DNA from: Methylocystis echinoides
GTDB taxonomy: Bacteria > Pseudomonadota > Alphaproteobacteria > Rhizobiales > Beijerinckiaceae
Length of the DNA: 64,000 nucleotides
Assembly (NCBI RefSeq): GCF_040687965.1
Contig: NZ_CP156084.1
Coordinates: forward strand, 3,685,537 to 3,749,536
Reading direction: 5' to 3'
In this document: piece by piece, positions 16,760 through 25,697 of the stretch
Position numbering within the stretch: position 1 is the first letter of the stretch
Layout of the letters: every line of letters starts with the position of its first letter
Translations under genes and position numbers: made by a program
The notes under the pieces: model-generated
Database searches by the model: none
Told to the model about the DNA's origin: nothing
The model's input: the letters and a program-made list of their open reading frames with translations, nothing else

Positions 16760-17239
16760 TCACGCCCGATGATAAGGATGGCCCGACAGGATCGTCATGG
16801 CTCGATAAACTTGCTCCGCGGCCAGAATGCGCACGAGCTGATGCGGCAGCGTCATCGCCCCGAATGAGAACGCAGCCGTCGCGCGCGCCCGGACGCTGGC
16901 GTCGAGCCCCTCCGAACCGCCCACGGCAAACCACAGCGCTTTGCGGCCGGCGTCGCGCTCGCGGCCGATAAAGCCTGCAAAAGCCGCGCTGTCCGCCGCC
17001 TTGCCGCGCTCGTCGAAGACGACGAGCCCGCAATCGGCCGGAAGCGACGCGAGCATCTCCTCGGCCTCGCGCGCCATCCGCTCGGCCGGGCTCTTGGCTT
17101 TGCTCTCGTCAATTTCCTTGAGCTCAAGCCCCTCGAGGCCGATCCGTCGAAGCGCCGCAATGCGCTCGGCGTAGCGCGCGTAAACCTGACGTTCGGGCCC
17201 GGCCTTGAGCCGGCCCACGCAAATCAGCCCCAATCGCAC
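16760..17239 (-). CDS. rlmH: 23S rRNA pseudouridine(1915)-N3-methyltransferase
   Basis: A 159-residue SPOUT methyltransferase that N3-methylates pseudouridine 1915 in 23S rRNA helix 69. LFAVGGSEGLD-type FAVGGSEGLDASVRARA, FSFGAMTLPHQLVRILAAEQ and the C-terminal SGHPYHRA are diagnostic. The start is a GTG at 17239. It follows rsfS by 19 bp, the usual pairing of two ribosome-related genes. Confidence 0.96.
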   Translation of the reverse strand: MRLGLICVGRLKAGPERQVYARYAERIAALRRIGLEGLELKEIDESKAKSPAERMAREAEEMLASLPADCGLVVFDERGKAADSAAFAGFIGRERDAGRKALWFAVGGSEGLDASVRARATAAFSFGAMTLPHQLVRILAAEQVYRAMTILSGHPYHRA

Positions 17240-17258
17240 GGCTGGCCCGTCTGATCTG

Positions 17259-17681
17259 TCAGACGAGCCGTATCTCGACCGGACGGTCGCCGCCCCACAT
17301 TTTCTCGAGGTTGTAGAATTGGCGCACCTCGGGACGGAAAATGTGGACGATGACGTCGCCGGCGTCGATCAGCACCCAGTCGCACTGGGGCACGCCCTCG
17401 ACGCGGGCGGAGACGCCCGCCTCCTTGAGCGCCCGCATCGCTTTGTCGGCGATGGCCCCGACATGGACGGTGGAGCGCCCCGTCGCGATGATCATTTCAT
17501 CGGCGAGGGCGGTCTTGCCGCGCAGATCGATGGAGATGACGTCCTCGGCCTTTGTCTCGTCCAGGGCCTTGAGAACATTTTGCACGATCGAGCCGCCTGG
17601 CGGCGCTTTGGCGCCGATCCTCGGCTGGGAGGGGCGTTCCACTCCCGGATGAACACTCGTCGACAGCGTTGCAACCCTCAT
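17259..17681 (-). CDS. rsfS: Ribosome silencing factor
   Basis: A 140-residue RsfS (DUF143) protein, which binds uL14 and blocks subunit joining in nutrient stress. The conserved part runs from about residue 33: LKALDETKAEDVISIDL, MIIATGRSTVHV, then CDWVLIDAGDVIVHIF and YNLEKMWG near the end. The N-terminal 30 residues are an unconserved extension; the ATG at 17681 with AGAGG 9 bases upstream is retained. rlmH follows. Upstream lies a strong minus-strand terminator at 17774-17799. Confidence 0.94.
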   Translation of the reverse strand: MRVATLSTSVHPGVERPSQPRIGAKAPPGGSIVQNVLKALDETKAEDVISIDLRGKTALADEMIIATGRSTVHVGAIADKAMRALKEAGVSARVEGVPQCDWVLIDAGDVIVHIFRPEVRQFYNLEKMWGGDRPVEIRLV

Positions 17682-17773
17682 GCTTCGCGGCCTCTTTCCC
17701 GGCCGCTCTTAGAGGATGGGACCCTTTGTCCCTGATTGCAACATGAAAGCGCGCCGCTGGGCGCTCGCCACAG

Positions 17774-17799
17774 AAAAAAACCCGGCTAAGCGGCCGGGT
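17774..17799 (-). terminator. Intrinsic terminator upstream of rsfS
   Basis: ACCCGGC (17780-17786) pairs with GCCGGGT (17793-17799) around a 6-base loop; on the minus strand seven T residues follow (17780-17774). It ends a transcript arriving from the gap 17800-17942, where no protein gene is evident, which suggests a short RNA. Confidence 0.8.
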
Positions 17800-17942
17800 C
17801 TCTAGGCAGTTCAGGCTAATCGAGAGGCGGGAGGAACCTCAAAGCCGGAACGCTTGAAAATATAACTCAGATTGGGACTGATTGCTCGTTTCTTTTTTGT
17901 CACACAGCCTGCGCGAGGGGCGAATCGGCGCTTGAGGACAAT
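17800..17942 (-). ncRNA. Candidate small RNA between two terminators
   Basis: This 143-bp stretch lies between two minus-strand terminators and has no convincing coding frame. On the minus strand a TATATT sequence (near 17860) could be a -10 element; the RNA would run about 80-90 bases through GGTTCCTCCCGCC, a free CCUCC motif of the kind used by alphaproteobacterial small RNAs to bind ribosome sites, into the terminator at 17774-17799. It could instead be an rsfS leader. Confidence 0.35.
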
Positions 17943-17980
17943 CAAAAATCCGCCCGGGTTCGCAAATGGCCAACCCGGGC
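17943..17980 (-). terminator. Intrinsic terminator downstream of qor
   Basis: GCCCGGGTT (17952-17960) and AACCCGGGC (17972-17980) form a perfect 9-bp stem with an 11-base loop; on the minus strand five T residues follow (17948-17944). It closes the transcript from the quinone oxidoreductase gene, 135 bp after its stop codon. Confidence 0.8.
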
Positions 17981-18115
17981 TGATTCGGTATTGGGCATAG
18001 ATTCAATTCTCTAGGAGCCGGCCTCGATCCCGCCGCCGCGCCGTCGTGGCCTGAAAGCCACAGGCCCGGGGAATCCTGCCCAGGCTGTGGGTTCGCAGCC
18101 CCCCGAGGGGCCAAA
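17981..18115 (-). other. Structured GC-rich segment between qor and its terminator
   Basis: No protein gene is evident. Several short hairpins can form, for example GCCCCTCGGGGGC and GTGGCTTTCAGGCCAC on the minus strand. I looked for landmarks of SRP RNA, RNase P RNA, tmRNA and 6S RNA and found none that convinced me. It may be a long 3' untranslated region or an RNA processed from it. Confidence 0.3.
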
Positions 18116-19087
18116 CTACGGGATGAGCACCATCGACCCCGCCGTCTGGCGTGATTCGAGCGCGGCATGAACGCGCGCCGCCTCGGCAAGCGGAAAGGAC
18201 TGGGGCGCCTCGATGGTCAAATGGCCGCGCTTGATCGCGTGCAGCAGATCCTCGGCCATGTCCTCGTAATCGTCCCGCTTGGCGATATAGGTGAAAAGCG
18301 ACGGCCGCGTCGCATAGAGCGAGCCCTTCTGCGCCAGCAGGTTGATGTCGAACGCCTCGATCGGCCCGGAGGCCGAGCCGAAGCTCACGAACATGCCGAG
18401 CGGAGCGAGACAGTCGAGCGAGGCCGGAAAGGTCGCGCGCCCGACGCCGTCATAGACGACATCACAGAGCCGGCCGCGCGTGATCTCCTTGACCCGCTCG
18501 GCGAAATTCTCTTCCCGGTAAAGGATCGTATGCTGCGCGCCGGCCTTGAGCGCGATTTCGGCCTTCTCGGGCGAGCCGACCGTGGCGATGACCTTGGCGC
18601 CGAGCGCGCGGGCCCATTGGCAAAGCAACTGTCCGACGCCGCCGGCCCCGGCGTGGATCAGCACGCGATGGCCCTTCTTCACCCGGAACGTCCGCCGCAG
18701 CAGATATTGGGCGGTCAAACCCTTGAGCATCATCACCGCGCCCTGCTCATAACCGACCGACTTGGGCAGATGGATCACCGAATCGGCGGCGATATTGCGC
18801 GCTTCGCTGTAGCCGCCCAGCGCCCCGACATAAGCGACCCGGTCGCCGACGTCGAAATCGTCGACCCCCTCGCCTACCGCGACGATCTGCCCAGCGCCTT
18901 CATGGCCCGGAATGAAGGGAAGCTCGGCGGGATAGGCGCCGGTGCGCCGATAGACGTCGATGTAATTCACCCCGATGGCCTTCTGGCGAATCTGCACTTC
19001 GCCCGGCCCTGGCGCCGCAAGGTCGACCTCCTCCAATTGAAGCGCCTCGGGGCCGCCCGGCCGGTGAACGCGGATCGCCTTGACCAT
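18116..19087 (-). CDS. NADPH:quinone oxidoreductase (zeta-crystallin type)
   Basis: A 323-residue medium-chain dehydrogenase/reductase without the structural zinc cysteines, as in E. coli Qor. NYIDVYRRTGAYPAELPFIPGHEGAG is the substrate-side signature region (shown in part as YIDVYRRTG and FIPGHEGAG), and VLIHAGAGGVGQLLCQWAR is the nucleotide-binding Rossmann loop. It reduces quinones by one or two electrons with NADPH. GGAGG lies 5 bases before the ATG at 19087. It is monocistronic, with its own terminator at 17943-17980. Confidence 0.9.
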   Translation of the reverse strand: MVKAIRVHRPGGPEALQLEEVDLAAPGPGEVQIRQKAIGVNYIDVYRRTGAYPAELPFIPGHEGAGQIVAVGEGVDDFDVGDRVAYVGALGGYSEARNIAADSVIHLPKSVGYEQGAVMMLKGLTAQYLLRRTFRVKKGHRVLIHAGAGGVGQLLCQWARALGAKVIATVGSPEKAEIALKAGAQHTILYREENFAERVKEITRGRLCDVVYDGVGRATFPASLDCLAPLGMFVSFGSASGPIEAFDINLLAQKGSLYATRPSLFTYIAKRDDYEDMAEDLLHAIKRGHLTIEAPQSFPLAEAARVHAALESRQTAGSMVLIP

Positions 19088-19264
19088 CAAAACCTCCAAA
19101 TCTGAGACAGAAAATAGCGACTGATCCCGATCCAGATAGCACGTCATTGCGACAAAACAGCCGAGATCGGCCCGAAGGACGCTGAAACTTCTCCGCTTCG
19201 CCGCCCCACTCTCGCCCTCCGCCGCAGGGGCCGCTATAAAAGCGCGAAGATCAGGAGTTTCGTA

Positions 19265-20521
19265 ATGACCGAGGTTTCCGCGCGGACTGGCGCGACCACT
19301 AAGACCGACATTCTGGTGGCCGGGGCGGGCTCCACGGGGCTCGCCGCCGCGCTGGCCTTCGCCCGTTCGGGGTTGAAGACCGCGCTCGTCGGCCGCATTC
19401 CGCCGCCGCTGCCGGGCCGCACGGTGGCGCTGTTCGAGGCCTCGGTCCGTTTCCTCGACGCGCTCGGCGCGCTCGGCCGCGTGAAGGAGCTGGCCTGCCC
19501 CGTCGAAGCGATCCGTATGATCGACGACACCGACCAGCTCTTCCCGGTGCCCGAATTGACCTTGCGGGCGAGCGAAGTCGATCTGCCGGCGCTCGGCGTG
19601 AACATCTCCAACGACGAGTTGGTCGGCGTGCTGCTCGACCTGGTCCGGGCCAAGCCCGAAATCGAGGTCATCGAAGCCGAGATCGTCGACTACGAGTTCA
19701 CCAGCGCAGGCGCCGCGGCGATCCTCGCCGACGGCCGACGCATCGAGGCGGACTTCCTCGTGGCGGCCGACGGGCGCAACAGCCGCGCGCGCGCCGTCGC
19801 CGGCATCGACGTCAAAGAGTGGACCTATCCGCAGGTCGCCCTCACCATGATGCTGCGGCACGAGTTTCCGCACGACAACATGTCGACCGAGTGGCACACG
19901 CGGTCCGGCCCGTTCACCCTCGTGCCGCTGCCGCCGCGAGAGGACGCGCCGCATCGCTCCAGCCTCGTCTGGCTGATGAGCGTCGCCGACGCCCGCCGCC
20001 GCCTCGCCAAGCCGCGCGAGGAGCTGGAATATGAGATCGAGGACTACGCCAAGTCCGAATTCGGCGCGATGCGGATCGAGAGCGACATCGGCCAGTTCCG
20101 CATGGGCGGCATGCAGGTGTCGAAACACGCCGCGACCCGCATGGCGCTCGTCGGCGAGACCTGCCACATTTTCCCGCCGATCGGGGCGCAGGGCCTGAAT
20201 TTGAGCCTGCGCGACGTCGCCGATCTGGAAGACTGTCTCGCCAGCGTCGATCTGCGCAACGAACGCGAATTGTCGCGCGCCCTCGCCCGCTACGACCGCC
20301 ACCGCCGCGCCGACATCGGCTTCCGCACCCATGGCGTCGACGTGCTGAACCGCTCGCTGATCATCCCTTATCTGCCGGTCGACCTCTTCCGGGGCGCAAG
20401 CTTCATCGCCGTGGCCGCGCTGGGTCCGCTGCGCCGCGCGGTGATCCGCGAGGGCGTGCTGCCGCATCTGGTGCTGCCGCGCCTCATGCGCCGTCCGGCC
20501 CGCGAGGCGCGCGCGGGCTAG
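19265..20521 (+). CDS. UbiH/UbiF-type FAD-dependent hydroxylase
   Basis: A 418-residue flavoprotein hydroxylase of the ubiquinone-biosynthesis family. The dinucleotide loop is DILVAGAGSTGLAAALA (residues 15-31), the DG motif is FLVAADGRNSRARA, and the second FAD motif is ALVGETCHIFPPIGAQGLNLSLRD. In that last block a glutamate replaces the usual aspartate of GD. AGGAG lies 7 bases before the ATG. It probably hydroxylates one position of the ubiquinone ring, as UbiL/UbiH-like enzymes do in alphaproteobacteria; which carbon cannot be read. alr follows after 70 bp. Confidence 0.85.
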   Translation: MTEVSARTGATTKTDILVAGAGSTGLAAALAFARSGLKTALVGRIPPPLPGRTVALFEASVRFLDALGALGRVKELACPVEAIRMIDDTDQLFPVPELTLRASEVDLPALGVNISNDELVGVLLDLVRAKPEIEVIEAEIVDYEFTSAGAAAILADGRRIEADFLVAADGRNSRARAVAGIDVKEWTYPQVALTMMLRHEFPHDNMSTEWHTRSGPFTLVPLPPREDAPHRSSLVWLMSVADARRRLAKPREELEYEIEDYAKSEFGAMRIESDIGQFRMGGMQVSKHAATRMALVGETCHIFPPIGAQGLNLSLRDVADLEDCLASVDLRNERELSRALARYDRHRRADIGFRTHGVDVLNRSLIIPYLPVDLFRGASFIAVAALGPLRRAVIREGVLPHLVLPRLMRRPAREARAG

Positions 20522-20591
20522 CGCCCCTTCGACTCGTAAGGTCGGAAAACGGCCATGCGCGCGCCGATTTTTCGGCCTATGGTATGCGCCC

Positions 20592-21740
20592 ATGGGAATC
20601 CTCTCGCCCGCCGAGCGCCTCATCGCCGCCGCCGATCCGTCGGAGCCGGTCGAGACGGGAGCGCTCACGGTCGATCTCGGCGCGCTCGCCGCCAATTGGC
20701 GCCAGCTCGCGGCGCGCGCCGACGGGGCCGAATGCGGCGCCGTGGTCAAGGCCGACGGCTACGGGCTCGGCCAGGGCGCGGTCATGCGCGCGCTCGTCAA
20801 GGCGGGCTGCCGGACCTTTTTCGTCGCCAATCTGCTCGAGGGCGAGACCGCCCGGGCGCTTGCCCCCGACGCCGTCATTTACGTCTTCGACGGCGTCGCC
20901 CCCGGCTGCGCGCCGCGCCTTGCCGCCGCCGGGCTTCGCCCCTGCATCGGCTCTTTCGCCGAACTCGAGGAATGGGCCGCCACCGGGGCCCTGCTCGGCC
21001 GCAGGCTCGAGGCGGCGATTCATGTCGACACGGGCATGAACCGGCTGGGCTTTCCGCCAGGTGACGCCGCCGAAGCCGCGGCCCGGTCGAGCGGCGTCGC
21101 GCCCACGCTGATCATGAGCCATTTCCTCAGCGCGCAACTGCCCGACGCGCCCGTCAACGACCGGCAGATCGCCGCCTTCGACGCCGCGCGGGCGCATTTT
21201 CCCGGCGTCCCGGCTTCGATCGCCGCCTCCTCGGGCGTGTTTCTGCCGCAGCGGCCGCATTTCAATCTGGTGCGCCCGGGCTATGCGCTTTATGGCGGCA
21301 ATCCAACTCCCGGCGCCGCCAATCCCATGCGCCCCGTTGCAAGACTTTCCGCACGCATCGTGTCGGTTCGCGATCTCGCTGTCGGGGACACGGTCGGCTA
21401 CGACGGGGTCTTCATGGCGCAGCGCCCGACCCGCGTCGCGACCATCGGCGCCGGCTATGCCGACGGCCTGCCGATCTCGGCCACCGCCGCGCCCGGCAAG
21501 GCGGCGGGCGAGGCCGTCGTCGGCGGGTTGCGCTGTCCGTTCGTGGGCCGCGTGTCGATGGACTACGTGGTCCTCGACGTCACCGACGCGCCAAGGGAGG
21601 CCGCGCAGCGCGGCGCATGGGTGGAGCTTCTGGGCGACATGATCGAGGTGGAGGAATTGGCCTCGCGCGCCCGCACCATCGGCTATGAAGTGCTGACCCG
21701 CCTGGGCCGGCGCTATGCGCGCCGCTATCTTGGCGGCTAG
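20592..21740 (+). CDS. alr: Alanine racemase
   Basis: A 382-residue PLP racemase supplying D-alanine for peptidoglycan. K53 in AVVKADGYGLG is the PLP lysine, IHVDTGMNRLGF the phosphate-side block, and the C-terminal domain has RVATIGAGYADGLPI with the catalytic tyrosine and GRVSMDYVVLDVT. The gene ends 4 bp inside the convergent DUF6629 gene. Confidence 0.95.
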   Translation: MGILSPAERLIAAADPSEPVETGALTVDLGALAANWRQLAARADGAECGAVVKADGYGLGQGAVMRALVKAGCRTFFVANLLEGETARALAPDAVIYVFDGVAPGCAPRLAAAGLRPCIGSFAELEEWAATGALLGRRLEAAIHVDTGMNRLGFPPGDAAEAAARSSGVAPTLIMSHFLSAQLPDAPVNDRQIAAFDAARAHFPGVPASIAASSGVFLPQRPHFNLVRPGYALYGGNPTPGAANPMRPVARLSARIVSVRDLAVGDTVGYDGVFMAQRPTRVATIGAGYADGLPISATAAPGKAAGEAVVGGLRCPFVGRVSMDYVVLDVTDAPREAAQRGAWVELLGDMIEVEELASRARTIGYEVLTRLGRRYARRYLGG

Positions 21741-22387
21741 CGCGTCTGCGCCTTGGCGGAACTGCCGACCGCCACATACAACAACCCGCTGAAAACGGCG
21801 GCGCTCAAGCACCAGACCGAATACCAGACCTCCCTCATCTCATGCAGCGTGTAGAAAAAGGACCCGGCGGCGAGAGCGGCCAGGACGGTCAGCACGGAAT
21901 TGCGGATAACGAGCAGCGGCAGGATCGCGACCGCGGCATAGGCGTAATTTGCGAATTCCGGCAGAGGCGTGTCGTATCGGATGACATAGCTCAGCGAATG
22001 ACCGACGACATCGACGTCGATTCCTGAGGCGTTGGCGAGCTTGTAGGCCAGATAGCCGGTCACCATGAGACCGGCGGCCAGCAAGGCGTAACGCACCGGC
22101 CGACCGACTCTGGCGGGCTCGGCGAAGAAGGACGCCAGCGGGCTTAGAAAAGGCCAGAGCAGCACGGCGATGAGAATGTAAAGGTAGCGAAAAACGACGC
22201 CGTTGAAGCCGCCGTTCACCGACAGCCAGACGAACCCTTCGGTGAATTGATGAAGTGAAAAGATCGCCGGAAACACTGCGAAGCCGAGCATGGAGCGATC
22301 AACGCGGAGAGCCTTGCGGATTGTGGCGGCTCCGATAACCGCCAGCGCAGAACCAACGGCGAAGCTCGCTTCAGGGGAAAAGCACAT
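21737..22387 (-). CDS. DUF6629 family integral membrane protein
   Basis: A 216-residue polytopic membrane protein with about six to seven hydrophobic segments. The opening MCFSPEASFAVGSALAVIG and the motif FSLHQFTEGFVW are characteristic of DUF6629 proteins. Function is unknown. The ATG has AAGAG 5 bases upstream. It is convergent with alr (4-bp overlap) and lies 93 bp downstream of maf on the same strand. Confidence 0.8.
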   Translation of the reverse strand: MCFSPEASFAVGSALAVIGAATIRKALRVDRSMLGFAVFPAIFSLHQFTEGFVWLSVNGGFNGVVFRYLYILIAVLLWPFLSPLASFFAEPARVGRPVRYALLAAGLMVTGYLAYKLANASGIDVDVVGHSLSYVIRYDTPLPEFANYAYAAVAILPLLVIRNSVLTVLAALAAGSFFYTLHEMREVWYSVWCLSAAVFSGLLYVAVGSSAKAQTR

Positions 22388-22480
22388 AAACGCTCTTGGG
22401 TGAAAAGCTTCGCGACGGGCGCAAGCACAGGGCGCAGGGACAAATCGCGGACAGCCGCTTTCCTGGTCGTTCTGGTCCCG

Positions 22481-23119
22481 TTACGCCTTGGCGAACCAGG
22501 GCTGGAGAACCGGATAGCCTTCGCCGGCGAGCAGGGACACGGTCTCGTAAAGCGGCAGCCCGACCACCGCCGTATAGGAGCCAACGATCTTCACGACAAA
22601 GGTTCCGGCGAGCCCTTGAATGGCGTAGCCGCCGGCCTTGCCGCGCCACTCGCCTGACGCGAGATAGGCGTCGACTTCCAGAGAGCTCAGGCGTTTGAAG
22701 CGAAGCCGCGCCTCGACCAGGCGCTTGCGCTCATAGCCGCGCGGATTGATGAGGCTCACAGCCGTAAAGACGCGGTGCTGACGGCCGGAGAGGAGCTGAA
22801 GGCATTCCTCGGCTTCCTCTGTCGTGTCGGGCTTCGGCAAGGCGCGCCGCCCGACGGCGACGACCGTGTCGGCGGCGATCAGGTAGGATTGCTTCAAATC
22901 CGGATGCGCGGCCCGCACCTTCGCGGCGGCGGCAGCCTTCTCGCTCGCCAGGCGGATTGCGAGCGCGCGGGGCGATTCGCCCCTGTGCGGAGTCTCGTCA
23001 ATATCGGCGGGCAGCAGCGCGTCCGCCTCGAGGCCAGCCTGCTGCAAGAGCGCGAGGCGCCGCGGGGAGGCCGAAGCCAGAATGAGCTTTGTCTTGGGGG
23101 CGGCGGGGTCGGCAGTCAC
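22481..23119 (-). CDS. maf: Maf-family nucleotide pyrophosphatase
   Basis: A 212-residue Maf/Ham1-fold nucleoside triphosphate pyrophosphatase. [19 protein letters not shown] is the signature substrate loop, [11 protein letters not shown] carries the catalytic aspartate, and [13 protein letters not shown] and [13 protein letters not shown] close the family pattern. Such enzymes hydrolyse non-canonical or specific NTPs (dTTP/UTP or modified bases). The start is GTG at 23119 with GGAG 7 bases upstream. It follows infA by 24 bp, the conserved order in this group. Confidence 0.93.
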   Translation of the reverse strand: MTADPAAPKTKLILASASPRRLALLQQAGLEADALLPADIDETPHRGESPRALAIRLASEKAAAAAKVRAAHPDLKQSYLIAADTVVAVGRRALPKPDTTEEAEECLQLLSGRQHRVFTAVSLINPRGYERKRLVEARLRFKRLSSLEVDAYLASGEWRGKAGGYAIQGLAGTFVVKIVGSYTAVVGLPLYETVSLLAGEGYPVLQPWFAKA

Positions 23120-23143
23120 GAAAGATCTCCGCCTGAAAAAGAA

Positions 23144-23362
23144 TTACCGGAAACGATAGGTGATGCGTCCTTTGGTCAGGTCATAGGGCGTCATCTCGAC
23201 CAGCACCTTGTCGCCCTCCAGCACGCGGATGCGGTTCTTGCGCATCTTTCCAGCCGTGTGGGCGATGATCTCATGATCGTTTTCGAGCTTCACCCGAAAC
23301 ATTGCGCTGGGCAAGAGTTCGGTGACGATTCCGGGAAATTCGAGTAATTCTTCCTTCGCCAT
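23144..23362 (-). CDS. infA: Translation initiation factor IF-1
   Basis: A 72-residue S1/OB-fold protein, the normal IF-1 length, binding the ribosomal A site during initiation. [40 protein letters not shown] and [11 protein letters not shown] are essentially invariant IF-1 sequence. AAAGGA lies 5-6 bases before the ATG. maf follows. A terminator-like hairpin (23420-23447) stands 58 bp upstream on the same strand. Confidence 0.98.
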   Translation of the reverse strand: MAKEELLEFPGIVTELLPSAMFRVKLENDHEIIAHTAGKMRKNRIRVLEGDKVLVEMTPYDLTKGRITYRFR

Positions 23363-23419
23363 GTGGTTCCTTTTGAGCGCGCTTCGCCCCTGCGACAGGG
23401 TCAGATAGCGCTGGAAAGC

Positions 23420-23447
23420 AAAAAGGCCGCTCGCCCGGTCGGGCGGC
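23420..23447 (-). terminator. Terminator-like hairpin in the infA leader
   Basis: On the minus strand GCCGC (23447-23443) pairs with GCGGC (23430-23426) around a CCG/CGG inner stem, followed by five T residues (23424-23420). The upstream neighbour xseA is divergent, so no protein-coding transcript needs ending here; it would act on the infA transcript itself. Confidence 0.45.
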
Positions 23448-23556
23448 GGAGTTGGCGCGGAACCTAATCGAGAAAGCGGCATTTGTGAACCGAAGAGTTT
23501 GAGCGGCCGATCGCGCAAGGGTCGCCCGCTCTTCGGAAAGGCGCCATAGTCCGCGC

Positions 23557-25101
23557 ATGCAGGCGGAAGACGACCTCACCGTTCCGCAAGGAACCAACGC
23601 CCCCGAACTCAGCGTCACGGAACTCGCCAATGCGCTCAAGCGCACGGTCGAGGACCGGTTCGGCCGCGTGCGCGTGCGGGGCGAGATTTCGAATTATCGC
23701 GGGCCTCACGCCTCCGGCCACGCCTATTTCTGCCTCAAGGATCAGGGCGCGCGGCTCGACGCGGTCATCTGGAAAGGGACCTTCCTGCGCCTGCGCACGC
23801 GGCCGCAGGAGGGGCTCGAAGTCGTCGCCACCGGCCGCATCACCACTTTTCCCGGCAAATCCTCCTATCAGATCGTTATCGAATCGATGGAGCCCGCCGG
23901 AGTCGGCGCGCTGATGGCGCTGCTCGACGAAAGGCGCAAGAAACTCGCCGCGGAGGGGCTTTTCGACGAATCGCGCAAGCGCCCCCTCCCCTTTCTTCCG
24001 AAGGTGATCGGGGTCGTGACCTCGCCGACCGGCGGGGTCATTCGCGACATTCTGCACCGCTTGAACGACCGCTTTCCGCGCCGCGTGCTGGTCTGGCCGG
24101 TGCGCGTGCAGGGCGAGACCTCGGCGGCCGAGGTCGCGGCGGCGATTGAAGGCTTCAACGCCCTGCCGGTCGACGGGGCCATCCCGCGCCCAGACGTGCT
24201 GATCGTCGCGCGCGGCGGCGGCTCGCTCGAAGACTTGTGGAGCTTCAATGAGGAAGCGGTCGTTCGCGCCGCGGCGGCGAGCGCCATCCCCCTCATCGCG
24301 GCCATCGGCCACGAGACCGACGTCACGCTCATCGATCATGTCGCCGATCTGCGCGCTCCAACCCCTACTGGCGCGGCGGAGAAGGCCGTCCCCGTCCGCG
24401 CCGAACTCATTGAGCATCTCGCCGGACGGGGGCGGCGGCTCGCTTTGGCGAAATCACGCGCGCTGGAGCAGCGCCGCAACGCGCTCGCAACCTTCGCCCG
24501 CCTCCTGCCGACGCCCGAGCAATTATTGCAGACGCCGCGCCAGCGCCTCGATCGCGCCGGCGAACGGCTGCGGGCGACGCTGCGCGCCGCGCGCGACGCG
24601 CGCCGGCTGCGCCTGTCGCGGCTGGCCCATGCGCTCGCCGGCCATTCGCCGCAGGCGGAGCTCAGGGGCAAGACCGAGCGGCTCAGAGGTCTCGGCCAGC
24701 GCCTGCAGCAGGGTCTCGCCGCGCGGATGGCGCTCGCCCGCCAGCAGATGCGGGGCGACCGTCAGCGTCTGGAGGCCGCCGCCGCGCGCCTGACGCGGGC
24801 CAGGGAGACGCTCGTCGACCAGCGCCGAGACCGGCTCGCGCGGCTCGCCCGGCTTCAGGATTCGCTCAGTCACAAGGCGGTCCTGGCGCGGGGCTTCGCG
24901 CTGGTGCGGGACGAAAAGGACGCCCTCGTGCGCAGCGTCGTCCAGGCGCCCGCCGGGACGGCGCTCAGCATCGAATTCGCGGATGGGCGCGTCGCGGTCC
25001 GGGCGGGGGAGACGGAGGCGACGACCCCGCCGGCGCCGGCCGCCGCGCTGAAACGCAAGCCGCGAAAGGCGACCGAAAGCGATCAGGGCTCTCTGTTCTG
25101 A
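23557..25101 (+). CDS. xseA: Exodeoxyribonuclease VII large subunit
   Basis: A 514-residue XseA. The N-terminal OB fold runs from [16 protein letters not shown] through [10 protein letters not shown] and [19 protein letters not shown]; the catalytic region has [34 protein letters not shown] and [24 protein letters not shown] (shown in parts), followed by a long Arg/Leu-rich coiled coil (300-430). It binds several XseB subunits and degrades single-stranded DNA. xseB is not in the window. It ends exactly where the convergent gene at 25102 ends. Confidence 0.96.
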   Translation: MQAEDDLTVPQGTNAPELSVTELANALKRTVEDRFGRVRVRGEISNYRGPHASGHAYFCLKDQGARLDAVIWKGTFLRLRTRPQEGLEVVATGRITTFPGKSSYQIVIESMEPAGVGALMALLDERRKKLAAEGLFDESRKRPLPFLPKVIGVVTSPTGGVIRDILHRLNDRFPRRVLVWPVRVQGETSAAEVAAAIEGFNALPVDGAIPRPDVLIVARGGGSLEDLWSFNEEAVVRAAAASAIPLIAAIGHETDVTLIDHVADLRAPTPTGAAEKAVPVRAELIEHLAGRGRRLALAKSRALEQRRNALATFARLLPTPEQLLQTPRQRLDRAGERLRATLRAARDARRLRLSRLAHALAGHSPQAELRGKTERLRGLGQRLQQGLAARMALARQQMRGDRQRLEAAAARLTRARETLVDQRRDRLARLARLQDSLSHKAVLARGFALVRDEKDALVRSVVQAPAGTALSIEFADGRVAVRAGETEATTPPAPAAALKRKPRKATESDQGSLF

Positions 25102-25551
25102 CTATTCGAAGCGCATCTGGAAGGCGACGATGCTGCGCTGCATCGGCGCGCGCGGGATGTAGCAAAAGACATTGGTCGAGAGCCTTGCCTCCTGGCAGTG
25201 CCCATGCGCCTCCGACCAATCATAGCCCAGCCCATCCATGCAGGCCCTGATCTTCTGCTCGATGAGCTTGGGGTTTCCACGCCGCTCCAGAGGGAAATCG
25301 CGCTCCACCTGATATTCGCAGTCCGTCACGTCCATCTTCATGCCTTCGAAATAGCGGCCGCTGGCGCCGCTGGTGACGAACATGGCTTCCGTGGCGAGGA
25401 TGAAGAGGAGACCGACGGCCAAGGCCACCTTGCCCTGCGTCTTGGTCTTGAAGAAATGCAGATCCAGCAGCGAGAGCAGGCCGATCGCAAGAAGGCCGCC
25501 GCCGATAAACAGCGTGATGGGAGACAAAAACGGCGCGATGCCCTCATTCAT
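25102..25551 (-). CDS. Hypothetical two-pass membrane protein
   Basis: A 149-residue protein with hydrophobic segments at about 10-29 and 41-61, then a soluble C-terminal domain of 85 residues containing four cysteines (DCEYQVERDFP, IRACMDGLGYDW, HGHCQEARLS, VFCYIPRAP). The even number of cysteines suggests disulfides in the periplasm. GGAGAG precedes the ATG at 25551. I do not recognise a family. It abuts the xseA stop without a gap. Confidence 0.7.
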   Translation of the reverse strand: MNEGIAPFLSPITLFIGGGLLAIGLLSLLDLHFFKTKTQGKVALAVGLLFILATEAMFVTSGASGRYFEGMKMDVTDCEYQVERDFPLERRGNPKLIEQKIRACMDGLGYDWSEAHGHCQEARLSTNVFCYIPRAPMQRSIVAFQMRFE

Positions 25552-25674
25552 GTGTGCTCTCCAAACCCGCGCCGCTCGCTAATGATAGTGCCGGATACGG
25601 GCCGCGCAAGCACGCCCACACGCCAAAGCCCGCGCCCCCATCTCGGCGCCGGGGGCGTCGCCGTTCATCTTTCG

Positions 25675-25697
25675 TTAACCCTTTAACCCTTTATTAA
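25675..25697. promoter_or_regulatory. CtrA-like sites upstream of pal
   Basis: TTAA at 25683-25686 and 25694-25697 are separated by exactly 7 bases, the CtrA half-site spacing (TTAA-N7-TTAA); a further TTAA lies at 25675-25678. An inverted repeat AAGGTT/AACCTT follows at 25747-25763. All sit in the 274-bp gap ahead of pal, which is involved in cell division in this class. Confidence 0.45.

Noticed and set aside
17981..18115. SRP RNA, RNase P RNA, tmRNA or 6S RNA
   Set aside because: I looked for the SRP GGAAGGAAGCA loop, the RNase P GAGGAAAGTC block, a tRNA-like GGTTCGAATCC arm and a 6S closing stem and found none.
17839..18189. A 116-codon minus-strand frame across the qor end and terminator
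   Set aside because: It would start inside qor and read through a 9-bp terminator stem; Arg/Pro-rich with no recognised pattern.
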